In this document: one piece after another, positions 1-7,178 of the stretch
Numbering within the stretch: the first letter of the stretch is position 1
Layout of the letters: each line of letters opens with the position of its first letter
NCBI GenBank assembly: GCA_030017815.1
Contig: JASEGX010000056.1
Span: forward strand, 1 to 12,421
Origin: Thermodesulfobacteriota bacterium
Lineage (GTDB): Bacteria > Desulfobacterota > QYQD01
DNA: 12,421 bases
Direction of reading: 5' to 3'
Notes under the pieces: model-generated
Databases searched by the model: none
The model's input: only the letters and a program-made list of their open reading frames with translations
Told to the model about the DNA's origin: nothing
Made by a program: the position numbers and the translations under genes

Positions 1-618
1 GATAAGTCGCTTGTGTCTTCTGTTGCGCCCGATATGCCTCCTCCGGAGCCGCATAGGCTGGAAGGGGCTATTTATGCCCAAAATATGCCGGTAAAGATTT
101 TTAGCGACTTCCGGGCTCTAAATATAGGGGATATTGTCACGGTCAATATCGTGGAGACCTCCAATGCCTCCAAGAAGGCCGCTACTAAAACCGGCCGGAG
201 CACCAGCGTAAAGGGCGGCATTTCCGCCATGCTTGGCTATGAAGGGGCTATAGAGGATAGGAACAGCAGGTTCAGCGGCAGCAGCATGATCGAAGGCGGT
301 ATCGCCAGTGATTTCGATGGGTCAGGATCAACCAGCCGGAATTCGACGGTAACGGCCTCTATCTCCTGCCGGGTGGCCAATGTCTTACCCAATGGGAATC
401 TGGCCATTCGCGGGTCCAGGGAGATTCGGGTGAATAACGAGACACAATACATGATATTGACCGGAGTTATTCGTCCCGAGGACATTGCCGCGGATAATTC
501 CATTATATCGTCTTATGTTGCTGATGCCCGCATTACGTACACGGGCCGGGGTGTCCTGAGTGAAAAGCAGAGCCCGGGTTGGCTGGCGCGCATACTGGAT
601 TATATATGGCCATTATAA
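1..618 (+). CDS. flgH: Flagellar L-ring protein FlgH (5' end outside window)
   Basis: FlgH forms the outer-membrane L ring around the flagellar rod. The reading frame is open from base 1, so the GTG at 13 is not a convincing start; the lipoprotein signal peptide and lipobox Cys expected for FlgH must lie to the left. What is visible (about 205 residues) starts with a Pro-rich linker (DMPPPEPH) and continues with the family core: SDFRALNIGDIVTV, then a Ser/Gly-rich stretch, VANVLPNGNLAIRGSREIRVN, TGVIRPEDIAADNSI and the C-terminal VADARITYTGRGVLSEKQ followed by PGWLARILDYIWPL. This order and the C-terminus match FlgH of enterobacteria. It is followed not directly by flgI but by about 210 bp of short repeats. 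Family assignment is sure; the true start cannot be seen. Confidence 0.95.
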   Translation, partial: DKSLVSSVAPDMPPPEPHRLEGAIYAQNMPVKIFSDFRALNIGDIVTVNIVETSNASKKAATKTGRSTSVKGGISAMLGYEGAIEDRNSRFSGSSMIEGGIASDFDGSGSTSRNSTVTASISCRVANVLPNGNLAIRGSREIRVNNETQYMILTGVIRPEDIAADNSIISSYVADARITYTGRGVLSEKQSPGWLARILDYIWPL

Positions 619-812
619 ATGACAAAGTTCAAAGCTCAAATTTCAAATGAATGTCAAATGTCAAACTAAAAACGTCACTCGTCACTGGTCACTGGTCATT
701 AGTCATTGGTTAAGTTGGGAGAAAGATAGACCCCTTTTACCAGTGACAAATGACTATTGACTAATGACTTCTACTTTAGTCATTTGAACTTTGGGTTTTG
801 ACATTTGAAATT
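619..812. repeat. Degenerate heptamer arrays in a large imperfect inverted repeat
   Basis: The flgH-flgI spacer is built of 7-bp-period units. Examples are AAAGTTC, AAAGCTC, AAATTTC (624-644), TGTCAAA twice (652-665), then five consecutive GTCA-headed units (starts 674, 681, 688, 695, 702). After a non-repetitive centre (about 711-738) the complementary family appears: TGAC-headed units start at 744, 751, 758 and 765, followed by TTTGACATTTGAAATT-like sequence to 812. The right half is roughly the reverse complement of the left, so the transcript could fold into a long imperfect hairpin. No ORF of note lies here. Confidence 0.85.
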
Positions 813-828
813 AAACAAGAGGTCATCC

Positions 829-1944
829 ATGAACCACCTGCAACGGATCTTTCTAGCCGCCCTTATAACGCTACTCTCATTTATATATCTTGCCGGTTCG
901 GCGCAAGCCGCCCGGATCAAGGACATTGCCTTTTTCAAGGGGGTGCGCACCAATCAGTTGGTTGGTTATGGACTGGTAGTCGGACTGAACGGCAGCGGTG
1001 ACAGCGACCAGACCAAGTTTACGGTGCAGTCTATCGTAAATATGCTGGAACGTATGGGCGTACATGTCTCAGCCAAAGAGGTAAAGGTCAAAAATGTGGC
1101 CACGGTAATGGTTACCGCCCAGTTGCCGCCATTTGCCAAGGCGGGAAGCAAACTGGATATCCTGGTATCCTCAATAGGAGATGCCAAAAGCCTCCAGGGA
1201 GGCACCTTGCTCCTGACGCCCCTTAAGGGGGTCGATAATCAGATTTATGCCCTGGCCCAGGGACCTGTATCTGTGGGCGGATTTGCCGTAGGCGGCGCGG
1301 CCGGGGGTGGTGTCCAGAAGAATCATCCTACCGCAGGCATGATAGCCGCCGGGGCAAGCGTAGAAAGAGAAATTCCATGCGCCCTTGGTTCCCAGAAAGA
1401 GATAATAATTGGCCTCTACCGCCCGGATTTCACCACTGTAACCAGAATGAGCGCGGCAATTAACAAAGAGGCGGGGATGGTTATTGCTGAATCAATAGAT
1501 GCGGATGCGGTGAAGGTTACGGTACCCGAATCTTTATCCGAAGACGTAGTCAAACTTATGGCTCGACTGGAGATGGTTGAGGTCAGACCGGATATTGCCG
1601 CCAGGGTGATCTTAAATGAAAAGACCGGTACGGTAGTTATGGGTGAAAACGTGCAGCTATCCCGGGTAGCCATAGCCCATGGGAATCTTAGTATCCAGAT
1701 CAAGGAAAGGAAGATAGTCTCTCAGCCCCTTCCCCTTGCCAAAGGGGAGACGGTAGTTACTCCGGAGTCGGAGGTCGCCGTAAAGGAAGAGGCCGAGAAA
1801 TTGCTCCTGCTTGAGGAAGGGGCGAGCATCGGTGAGGTAGTTAAGGCCCTTAATGCTATCGGAGTTACACCGCGTGATCTGATCATTATCCTGCAGTCCT
1901 TGCGGGCGGCCGGGGCATTACAGGCGGATTTAGAGATTATTTAA
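829..1944 (+). CDS. flgI: Flagellar P-ring protein FlgI
   Basis: FlgI assembles the periplasmic P ring, the bushing of the rod in peptidoglycan. The ATG at 829 is chosen over an upstream TTG (805) because AGAGG lies 6 nt before it and because the protein then begins with a clean Sec signal peptide: short basic start (MNHLQR), hydrophobic core (about residues 7-22) and an AQA cleavage site near residue 27. The mature part opens with ARIKDIAFFKGVRTNQLVGYG and LVVGLNGSGDSDQTKFT, which is diagnostic for FlgI; later blocks include LDILVSSIGDAKSLQGGTLL and the C-terminal VVKALNAIGVTPRDLIIILQ and SLRAAGALQADLEII. At 371 aa it is of normal length. It is followed 10 nt later by flgJ. Confidence 0.97.
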   Translation: MNHLQRIFLAALITLLSFIYLAGSAQAARIKDIAFFKGVRTNQLVGYGLVVGLNGSGDSDQTKFTVQSIVNMLERMGVHVSAKEVKVKNVATVMVTAQLPPFAKAGSKLDILVSSIGDAKSLQGGTLLLTPLKGVDNQIYALAQGPVSVGGFAVGGAAGGGVQKNHPTAGMIAAGASVEREIPCALGSQKEIIIGLYRPDFTTVTRMSAAINKEAGMVIAESIDADAVKVTVPESLSEDVVKLMARLEMVEVRPDIAARVILNEKTGTVVMGENVQLSRVAIAHGNLSIQIKERKIVSQPLPLAKGETVVTPESEVAVKEEAEKLLLLEEGASIGEVVKALNAIGVTPRDLIIILQSLRAAGALQADLEII

Positions 1945-1954
1945 GGTGCTATTT

Positions 1955-2356
1955 ATGGCAGATAATATCTCCATACCTGCTGAAAGCAGCAAAATCAAGG
2001 TGATAGGGCAATCGGCCGATAAGCGTACTAAGGACGAGGGGTTAAAGGCGGCGTGTGCCGAGTTCGAGTCGCTTTTTATCTATCAGCTATTAAAGATGAT
2101 GCGTGGGGCAGTTCCTAAAACACCCCTTTTTCATGGAGGTCCAGGTGAGGATATTTATACCTCTATGTTTGACCAGGAAGTGGCCAGAAAAATGTCTGAG
2201 GACAGAGGGATTGGCCTGGGGAAACAGCTTTATGAGCAGGTTTCAGAGGCGGTAGCAAAGACCAGGAGAAGCGAGATCCCCGGTTCAATCGGACATGAGG
2301 GCTTGAAAGACAAAGAAACGAATGAGGTAAACAAAGATGGCGCCCAAAAGAGATGA
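1955..2356 (+). CDS. flgJ: FlgJ-type rod-binding protein (no muramidase domain)
   Basis: Predicted rod assembly factor. The 133-aa product contains only the FlgJ N-terminal rod-binding domain: CAEFESLFIYQLLKMMRGAVPK (about residues 34-55) and DIYTSMFDQEVARKMSEDRGIGLGKQLYEQ (about 66-95). The C-terminal peptidoglycan hydrolase domain of enterobacterial FlgJ is absent, as in many deltaproteobacteria and other phyla, so a separate lytic enzyme must open the cell wall. The ATG at 1955 is preferred to a GTG at 1946 because AAGGTG sits about 8 nt before it. The C-terminal tail (from about residue 104) is charged and low in complexity. The gene overlaps the next ORF by 20 nt, implying translational coupling. 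Confidence 0.9.
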   Translation: MADNISIPAESSKIKVIGQSADKRTKDEGLKAACAEFESLFIYQLLKMMRGAVPKTPLFHGGPGEDIYTSMFDQEVARKMSEDRGIGLGKQLYEQVSEAVAKTRRSEIPGSIGHEGLKDKETNEVNKDGAQKR

Positions 2357-2858
2357 TCGTAAATTGCTTCTTCCCAAAGGAATATTTGAACTCCTGGAAA
2401 AAGAGGTGGGTTTTTACCAGGAACTTTTGAGGTTACTGGACAAAGAGCATGAGTGCTTGCATAGTCTCTCTATAGAAGATCTCTGCGCTATAAGCAAGGC
2501 CAAGGAAACAGAGATATTGAAGATAAAGGTAGTAGAGGAGAACCTGAAAGATATTACGGCCGGGCTTTTCAAAAATCACGGTTATGTGTCGGAAGACACC
2601 ACAATAACCGCACTGATGGAGGTTGCCGATAAAAAGCAGGCCGGGATACTTAAGAATTATCTGGCCATTCTTACTGCCTTGAAGGAAGACATACGGGAGC
2701 GGAACGGCAACAACAAACGATTCATCGAGGAAACCCTGGAGGTTATAGAAGATTCCCTGTCCATTCTGATGCCGCCCCGCAACGCTCCTTTTTATACTCC
2801 GCAGGGGAAGAACGCGCGTTGTTCGTGTAATGCCAATGTCTTAAGCAGAGAGGTGTAA
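2337..2858 (+). CDS. flgN: FlgN-like flagellar export chaperone
   Basis: Likely FlgN, the cytoplasmic chaperone of the hook-filament junction proteins FlgK and FlgL. The 173-aa protein is largely helical, with charged heptad-like stretches typical of the family: LLEKEVGFYQELLRLLDKEHE (about residues 18-38), a helix around ISKAKETEILKIKVVEENLK, and KNYLAILTALKEDIRERNGNNKRF. Position supports the call: it lies directly upstream of flgK and flgL, its clients. The ATG at 2337 is preceded by GAGG about 9 nt upstream, inside flgJ, and overlaps flgJ by 20 nt. FlgN sequences are poorly conserved, so the assignment rests as much on position and helical character as on motif. The Cys-containing tail (ARCSCNANV) is not a family feature. 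Confidence 0.8.
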   Translation: MAPKRDDRKLLLPKGIFELLEKEVGFYQELLRLLDKEHECLHSLSIEDLCAISKAKETEILKIKVVEENLKDITAGLFKNHGYVSEDTTITALMEVADKKQAGILKNYLAILTALKEDIRERNGNNKRFIEETLEVIEDSLSILMPPRNAPFYTPQGKNARCSCNANVLSREV

Positions 2859-2861
2859 GGC

Positions 2862-4595
2862 ATGAGCGGTGTAAATGCCGTACTAAGCATAGCCAGGACG
2901 GCCCTTCTTACCCAGCAGCTGGCCATCCAGGTGACCAGCCATAATGTGGCCAATGTAAATACGCCGGGATACTCCCGCCAGCAATTGGTTATGGAGCCGA
3001 ATAACTCCACCACGATAGGGTTAGGAGAGATAGGAACAGGCGTTCATGGCCAGGCCATAATCCAGTACCATGACAAGTTCATGACTGCGAAGGTGAATCA
3101 ACAGATGTCCTCTATGACCGGTTTTGAGGCCAAGAAATCGAGCATGAAGGTCGTAGAAACGCTTTTTAATGAGACCACGGAGGAAGGGCTTAGTAAACTT
3201 TTAGGACAATTCTGGGCGGCCTGGCACGACTTAGGCAATAACCCTGCCGGTAAGGCCGAAAGGGCGACTCTGGTCGGGCGGGCCGGATTACTGATCGATC
3301 ACTTTCAGAGTCTGTACAGCGACCTGATGCGCCTTAGCACGGATATGGATATTAATCTTGGCGCGGGGATTGAAGATATCAATTCCCTTACCGGACAAAT
3401 CGCGGATCTCAATGTGCAGATTATAACGGCCGACAAGGGTGTAGGTGCCGCCAATGATCTGCGGGATAAGCGTGACTATCTGGTGCGGCAACTGGCGGAG
3501 CTTATGGATATTAATTACTTTGAAATAGGCAGCGGCGCCTATACCATTATGTCCAATAGCGGGCATATCCTGGTGGAAACCGATCGGTCCTGGGACCTGG
3601 AACTGAGTGGTGGCCAGGTTTACTGGGTCAGCAGTACCGGGGCAGAGGTGGAGATGAGGAGCGGTGATGTGCAGGGAGGGAAATTAGGCGGCTGGTTGGC
3701 GGTTAAACAGGAGATTATCCCCGATGTATTGGACAAGGTGAATAACCTGGCCGAGTCCTTTATCAGAGAGGTGAACAGCCAACACAGTCAGGGTATAGGG
3801 CTGGCGCCATTTACCACGGTGACCGGCGCTTATGCCTCTACCAACAGTGCTGCGGCAATAGGAACAAGCGGTTCGGGGTTGCCTTTCTATGATCAGGTGG
3901 CAGACGGCACTTTTAAGTTGTGGTTGTATGATAGCTCCGGGAACGTCATCGGAGGTGGCGCTACTACAATTACCATAGACGCTGATGTTACCACATTGGA
4001 TGTCCTTGCCACTACAACAATCGCCGGTATTTCCGGACTTGACGCATCGGTGAGTAGCGACGGTAAGCTGGTTATAAGTGTTAATACCACCGAGCAGCCT
4101 ACTGCGGCCGGTTTCGGCTTCTCTGACGATACCTCTTCTGTTCTGGCGGCCCTGGGCATTAATACCTTTTTTGACGGCTATGACACCGGGTCAATAGCCC
4201 TTAACTCAGTTATCACCAATAATACAGATAACATTGCTGCGGGGACCATAGATTCAACAACGGGTGACTATAGCCTTGGTGATAATGAAAATGCCCTGGC
4301 CCTGGCCGACCTGCAGATTCAGAACGTGGACATCGGCGGGCAGTCAGCAACCTTTGACGACTATTATAATGCCCTGGTGGGAGAAATCGGCATTACATCC
4401 CGGGGGTATAATAGCGGCTATGATTTTAGCCGGAACATGGTTAATCAGTTGAGTCAGTTGCGCGATTCTGTCTCCGGCGTTTCTCTGGATGAGGAAATGA
4501 CTAAATTAATCCAGTACCAACAGGCATACTCGGCTGCGGCCCGGTTGATCCAGGCCTCGGATGAGATGATGCAAACCCTTCTTTCTGCAAAATAG
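2862..4595 (+). CDS. flgK: Flagellar hook-associated protein 1 FlgK
   Basis: FlgK is the first hook-filament junction protein, secreted by the flagellar type III system. The N-terminus carries the rod/hook D0 signature: ARTALLTQQLAIQVTSHNVA followed by NVNTPGYSRQQ (about residues 11-42). The C-terminus has the matching D0 helix: LDEEMTKLIQYQQAYSAAAR and LIQASDEMMQTLL (about 541-575). Between them are the FlgK middle region (FEAKKSSMKVVETLFNETTE, then SKLLGQFWAAWHDLGNNPAG) and a Thr/Ser/Gly-rich D2-like insert at about 310-480, ending in a block typical of this family (LAALGINTFFDGYDTGSIAL). At 577 aa it is of normal length. It starts 3 nt after the flgN-like gene with AGAGG upstream, and is followed 12 nt later by flgL. 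Confidence 0.97.
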   Translation: MSGVNAVLSIARTALLTQQLAIQVTSHNVANVNTPGYSRQQLVMEPNNSTTIGLGEIGTGVHGQAIIQYHDKFMTAKVNQQMSSMTGFEAKKSSMKVVETLFNETTEEGLSKLLGQFWAAWHDLGNNPAGKAERATLVGRAGLLIDHFQSLYSDLMRLSTDMDINLGAGIEDINSLTGQIADLNVQIITADKGVGAANDLRDKRDYLVRQLAELMDINYFEIGSGAYTIMSNSGHILVETDRSWDLELSGGQVYWVSSTGAEVEMRSGDVQGGKLGGWLAVKQEIIPDVLDKVNNLAESFIREVNSQHSQGIGLAPFTTVTGAYASTNSAAAIGTSGSGLPFYDQVADGTFKLWLYDSSGNVIGGGATTITIDADVTTLDVLATTTIAGISGLDASVSSDGKLVISVNTTEQPTAAGFGFSDDTSSVLAALGINTFFDGYDTGSIALNSVITNNTDNIAAGTIDSTTGDYSLGDNENALALADLQIQNVDIGGQSATFDDYYNALVGEIGITSRGYNSGYDFSRNMVNQLSQLRDSVSGVSLDEEMTKLIQYQQAYSAAARLIQASDEMMQTLLSAK

Positions 4596-4607
4596 GAGTA
4601 ATCGGCC

Positions 4608-5507
4608 ATGCGTATAACTATGAATAATATCTATGGTTCGATAATCAGCAATCTGGATAAATTAGCCGATGATATGCGTACATTAAATGAGACTATCTCC
4701 TCCGGCAGGAAATATACTACACTTTCCGATGATCCGGTGAGTTTAATCAGCGCCCTGGAAATACGGTCTATAATTGATGAAACGAAACAGTACGAGCGTA
4801 ACGTCACCTATGGCATATTGTGGACAGACAGTGGAGAGATTGCCGTGAGACAAACGGATGAGATCATATCCCGGGCCCGGGAGATAGCCGTTCAGATGGC
4901 TAACGCCACGCAGAGCGCGGCTACACGGGCTTCAGCGGCAATAGAAGTCGGGCATCTGATTGAACAGATGGTGGCCCTGGGAAATTCCCAGGTAGCCGGG
5001 GAGTATATCTTTAGCGGACAGAAGACGAACATAGTCCCCTTTACCTATGATTCGGCAGCAGGTACGGTTACCTACAATGGTGACGAGAACGACATAGACA
5101 TTCGGGTAGGCCGCAACAACAGCGCGACCATCAATAAAAACGGCAAAGATGCCTTTATGGACGGCAATGAAACATCCAATCTTTTTACCTATCTCATTGG
5201 CTTAAAGGAGGCCCTGGAGGGCAACAATGTGAGCGGGATTCAGAGTAGTCTCGGCAACTTAAGCGATGCCGCTGATTATATCAATGAGAAGATAGCCGAT
5301 TTTGGGGCGAAACGTAATAAGTTGGATATGAAAAAATATATATATGCCGAATTACAATTAAGCAACACAGAAAGATTGTCCGATATAGAAGATACAGATT
5401 TAGCAGAGGCTATATTGAATCTGAAGACCAAGGAGGTTGCCTACCAGGCGGCCCTGACTGCGGCCTCAAAGGTTATGCAGCTCAGCCTTGTTGACTTTAT
5501 GCGATAA
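4608..5507 (+). CDS. flgL: Flagellar hook-associated protein 3 FlgL
   Basis: FlgL is the second hook-filament junction protein and the adaptor for flagellin. The 299-aa protein has the flagellin-like N-terminal helix: MRITMNNIYGSIISNLDKLA, then LNETISSGRKYTTLSDDPVS and LISALEIRSII (about residues 27-58). The C-terminal flagellin-like helix reads DTDLAEAILNLKTKEVAYQA and ALTAASKVMQLSLVDFM (about 262-298). It is much shorter than most flagellins and lies directly after flgK, which settles FlgL against FliC. The central motif AGEYIFSGQKTNIVPFTYDS is typical of FlgL. AGGAG precedes the ATG. Its stop lies 28 nt before csrA, and this short spacer carries the csrA regulatory structure. Confidence 0.96.
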   Translation: MRITMNNIYGSIISNLDKLADDMRTLNETISSGRKYTTLSDDPVSLISALEIRSIIDETKQYERNVTYGILWTDSGEIAVRQTDEIISRAREIAVQMANATQSAATRASAAIEVGHLIEQMVALGNSQVAGEYIFSGQKTNIVPFTYDSAAGTVTYNGDENDIDIRVGRNNSATINKNGKDAFMDGNETSNLFTYLIGLKEALEGNNVSGIQSSLGNLSDAADYINEKIADFGAKRNKLDMKKYIYAELQLSNTERLSDIEDTDLAEAILNLKTKEVAYQAALTAASKVMQLSLVDFMR

Positions 5508-5509
5508 CA

Positions 5510-5535
5510 GGTGATTTTCTCACCATGGAGGGTGA
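5510..5535 (+). promoter_or_regulatory. csrA leader: alternative hairpins with GGA in a loop over the RBS
   Basis: The pentamer GGTGA occurs at 5510-5514 and again at 5531-5535, right before the csrA ATG (5536). Both copies are complementary to TCACC at 5520-5524, giving two mutually exclusive 5-bp hairpins. The downstream one displays ATGGAG (5525-5530) as its loop: an ANGGA motif in a hairpin loop overlapping the Shine-Dalgarno GGAGG (5527-5531), the classic form of a CsrA/RsmA binding site. The upstream hairpin would leave the Shine-Dalgarno open. Autoregulation of csrA is inferred from this arrangement. Confidence 0.6.
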
Positions 5536-5784
5536 ATGCTGGTCTTAACGAGGAAAAAAGGCGAAAGCATCATTATTGGCGATGATATTCGTGTTTACAT
5601 AGTAGATGTAAAGGGGAAACAGGTCAGATTAGGAATAGAAGCCCCTCCCAATGCGCCGGTACACCGTGAGGAAGTCTATAGAATTATTCAACTTGAGAAT
5701 CAGTATGCGGCGCGGGAAGCGCCACTTGATTTAAATCAGGCTTCAGATGTTTGGAAAGAAGAAGGCGGTAAGAATGAAAAATGA
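5536..5784 (+). CDS. csrA: Carbon storage / translational regulator CsrA
   Basis: CsrA is a small dimeric RNA-binding protein that represses translation by covering GGA-containing ribosome binding sites; in flagellated bacteria with FliW it limits flagellin synthesis. The 82-aa protein has the full family pattern: MLVLTRKKGESIIIGDDIRV with Leu4 and Arg6 in the first strand, then VKGKQVRLGIEAPPNAPVHR with the RNA-contacting VHR at 42-44 (Arg44 conserved), and EEVYRIIQLEN in the C-terminal helix. It has about 20 residues beyond the compact enterobacterial core, as is common in CsrA proteins that work with FliW, where the tail helps FliW binding. It overlaps fliW by 11 nt, so the two antagonists are translationally coupled. 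Confidence 0.97.
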   Translation: MLVLTRKKGESIIIGDDIRVYIVDVKGKQVRLGIEAPPNAPVHREEVYRIIQLENQYAAREAPLDLNQASDVWKEEGGKNEK

Positions 5785-6259
5785 GACTAACTTGAAATTA
5801 AAATCAGTTGACGAGGAGCAAAAGATAAAACTTAAGACCACAAGATTTGGTGAGCTTGAAGTACACCGGGAAAATGTCATACATATGCCCGGCGGAGTCC
5901 TGGGTTTCCCAGGCTGTAAGGATTATATCCTGGTGCCACACAAGGAGAATTCACCTTTCGTATGGTACCAGTCGTTAGACGATCCTGCCCTGGCTTTTGT
6001 GGTTGTTAACCCTTTTATATTTAAGCCGGATTATGATGTCCCAATAAGTCCTGCACTTACGGAGAGCCTGGGTGCGGAAAAAGTCGAAGAACTGGAATTG
6101 CTGGCTATTGTGACCATACCTAAAGACCGGCCTCAGGACATGACCGCCAATCTGCTGGGGCCGATCGTTATCAATCCGGTCAAGAGACTGGCCAAACAGA
6201 TTGTGCTGGACCCGGAACGTTATAGCACCAAGAATCCGATCCTGCCCCAGAAGAAATAG
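5774..6259 (+). CDS. fliW: Flagellar assembly factor FliW (CsrA antagonist)
   Basis: FliW binds CsrA allosterically and releases it from target mRNA; free flagellin competes for FliW, so the pair couples flagellin translation to export. The sequence carries the family blocks: TRFGELEVHRENVIHMPGGV, LGFPGCKDYILV, FVWYQSLDDPALAFVVVNP, and the C-terminal ANLLGPIVINPVKRLAKQIV. The ATG at 5774 is chosen over a TTG/GTG-type start further upstream (5747) because AAGGCGG precedes it and the upstream codons only read through csrA; this gives 161 aa, normal for the family. The N-terminal 20 residues before the conserved core are Lys-rich and poorly conserved. It is the last gene before the bidirectional terminator. 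Confidence 0.96.
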   Translation: MKNETNLKLKSVDEEQKIKLKTTRFGELEVHRENVIHMPGGVLGFPGCKDYILVPHKENSPFVWYQSLDDPALAFVVVNPFIFKPDYDVPISPALTESLGAEKVEELELLAIVTIPKDRPQDMTANLLGPIVINPVKRLAKQIVLDPERYSTKNPILPQKK

Positions 6260-6284
6260 GATTTTTTATAATGAATGGATAGCC

Positions 6285-6322
6285 AGGCTTTAGCCTGCGT
6301 AATCTACGCACCCTAAGGGGTG
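6285..6322. repeat. Three adjacent mini-palindromes (REP-like element)
   Basis: Three short perfect hairpins lie end to end between fliW and the terminator: AGGCT-TT-AGCCT (6285-6296), TGCGTA-ATC-TACGCA (6296-6310) and CACCC-TAAG-GGGTG (6309-6322). The first two resemble the AGGCTTTAGCCTGCG type of palindromic intergenic repeat seen in many environmental bacterial genomes; that likeness is from memory. No coding potential is seen here. Confidence 0.5.
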
Positions 6323-6352
6323 TTACCAATTGAAATGTTGGATGATACAAAA

Positions 6353-6384
6353 TTAAAAGCCGGAGAAAAATCTCCGGCTTTTAA
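6353..6384. terminator. Bidirectional intrinsic terminator between fliW and flgM
   Basis: A perfect 14-bp palindrome with an AAAA loop: TTAAAAGCCGGAGA on the left arm and its exact complement on the right. The GC-rich core is flanked by A-runs on one side and T-runs on the other, so it ends transcripts from both convergent operons (flagellar + strand, flgM minus strand). Confidence 0.9.
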
Positions 6385-6404
6385 TGGGGAGGAGGAGGGG
6401 CTAC

Positions 6405-6719
6405 CTATGCGAGGTCCTGGATCAGATTTGAGACCATCTTGTTGGCAATTTCCCGGGCATCGACCCTGTACTGTCCGCTTTCGATCTTTGATTTAAGCTC
6501 TTGTACCTTTTCGGCACGAACATCCGGGGTATTTTTCAGGACTTCTTGTATCTTTTGGATATCTCGGGATGCCGCGGAGAGTTCCACTTTATCTGTAGCC
6601 TGGGACTGTTCAGCGGCAGCTTGCTTTTCTCTTTCAACTTGCCTGGTTTCCTGCGCAGCCTGGTTATTTTGTACGTATTGAGCTACATTTTCTTTAGCGT
6701 TAATGTCTGTTATCTTCAT
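6405..6719 (-). CDS. flgM: Anti-sigma-28 factor FlgM
   Basis: FlgM holds sigma-28 (FliA) inactive until the hook is complete, then is exported through the flagellar secretion channel. The 104-aa protein has an unstructured, Gln/Glu/Ala-rich N-terminal half and the conserved C-terminal sigma-binding part: DKVELSAASRDIQKIQEVLK (43-62), TPDVRAEKVQELKSKIESGQ and YRVDAREIANKMVSNLIQDL (84-103). Length and layout are standard. GAGGGAG lies about 8 nt before the ATG. It is the second gene of a minus-strand operon, 13 nt after the 140-aa companion gene, and is driven by a sigma-28 promoter, so FlgM probably limits its own transcription. Its separation from flgN differs from the enterobacterial flgMN pair. 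Confidence 0.93.
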   Translation of the reverse strand: MKITDINAKENVAQYVQNNQAAQETRQVEREKQAAAEQSQATDKVELSAASRDIQKIQEVLKNTPDVRAEKVQELKSKIESGQYRVDAREIANKMVSNLIQDLA

Positions 6720-6732
6720 CTCAGGTTCTCCC

Positions 6733-7155
6733 TCAAGCTATGTTTTCTTGCACCACTAGTTCAGTAAGTTCGAAAAGCCTTTTTTGCAGGTATTCGGAAT
6801 CTTCAAAACTAAGGCATTTTACTACTTCTCGGTCTTTCTCGTCAATTACTTTAAAAATAATATTTGATCCGGTTTCCTCTTTCTGGATATCCAGTGGGCG
6901 GCCGTATTCCTGGCTCAACTTGTTCAGAATTTCACGTTCAAAACCACTCCAATTCTGCTTATGGGTGAGCCTGTCAATCACTTCAGACGCTACGTCTTTA
7001 ATGACCTGCCGTTTCTTGGCTTCTGCAGATATAGAGATACGGTCTAACTGTTCCTGTTCCTCAGTTCGCTGGACCTTGTTCAGATTGTGGGTACGACTAA
7101 TTTGCTGGCCGTAGGCCCTTATTACATTTTGAATATGGTAGTTTGTTATAGTCAT
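6733..7155 (-). CDS. Conserved-looking protein co-transcribed with flgM, unknown function
   Basis: The protein has 140 aa from the ATG at 7155, preferred to a TTG at 7173 because AAAGGTGAG sits just upstream. No named domain is recognised. The N-terminal segment (YHIQNVIRAYGQQISRT) is followed by a linker and DRISISAEAKKRQVIKDVAS (38-57), which resembles the DKVELSAASRDIQ motif of the neighbouring FlgM; the C-terminal half looks like alternating helix and strand (IIFKVIDEKDREVVKCLSFE, then DSEYLQKRLFELTEL). There is no signal peptide or membrane segment. It is the first gene behind a sigma-28 promoter and is followed 13 nt later by flgM, so a role in late flagellar regulation or export is likely. 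It could be a FlgM partner or a small late flagellar protein; this is inference. Confidence 0.8.
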   Translation of the reverse strand: MTITNYHIQNVIRAYGQQISRTHNLNKVQRTEEQEQLDRISISAEAKKRQVIKDVASEVIDRLTHKQNWSGFEREILNKLSQEYGRPLDIQKEETGSNIIFKVIDEKDREVVKCLSFEDSEYLQKRLFELTELVVQENIA

Positions 7156-7178
7156 GTATAGCTCACCTTTCAATCCTC

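Noticed and set aside
674..708. Five 7-bp GTCA units considered as a CRISPR or iteron array
   Set aside because: Units are only 7 bp with no spacers, and no cas, rep or replication genes are in view; degenerate heptamer repeat is the simpler reading.
2015..2022. Perfect sigma-28 -10 octamer GCCGATAA inside flgJ
   Set aside because: The matching -35 position reads CAAGGTGA (about 4 of 8), and GCCGAT is also a common Ala-Asp codon pair, so it is not convincing as an internal promoter.
2625..2632. Second GCCGATAA inside the flgN-like gene, about 230 bp before flgK
   Set aside because: It would be an attractive late promoter for flgK-flgL, but the -35 region (AACCGCAC at N11) does not fit the consensus.
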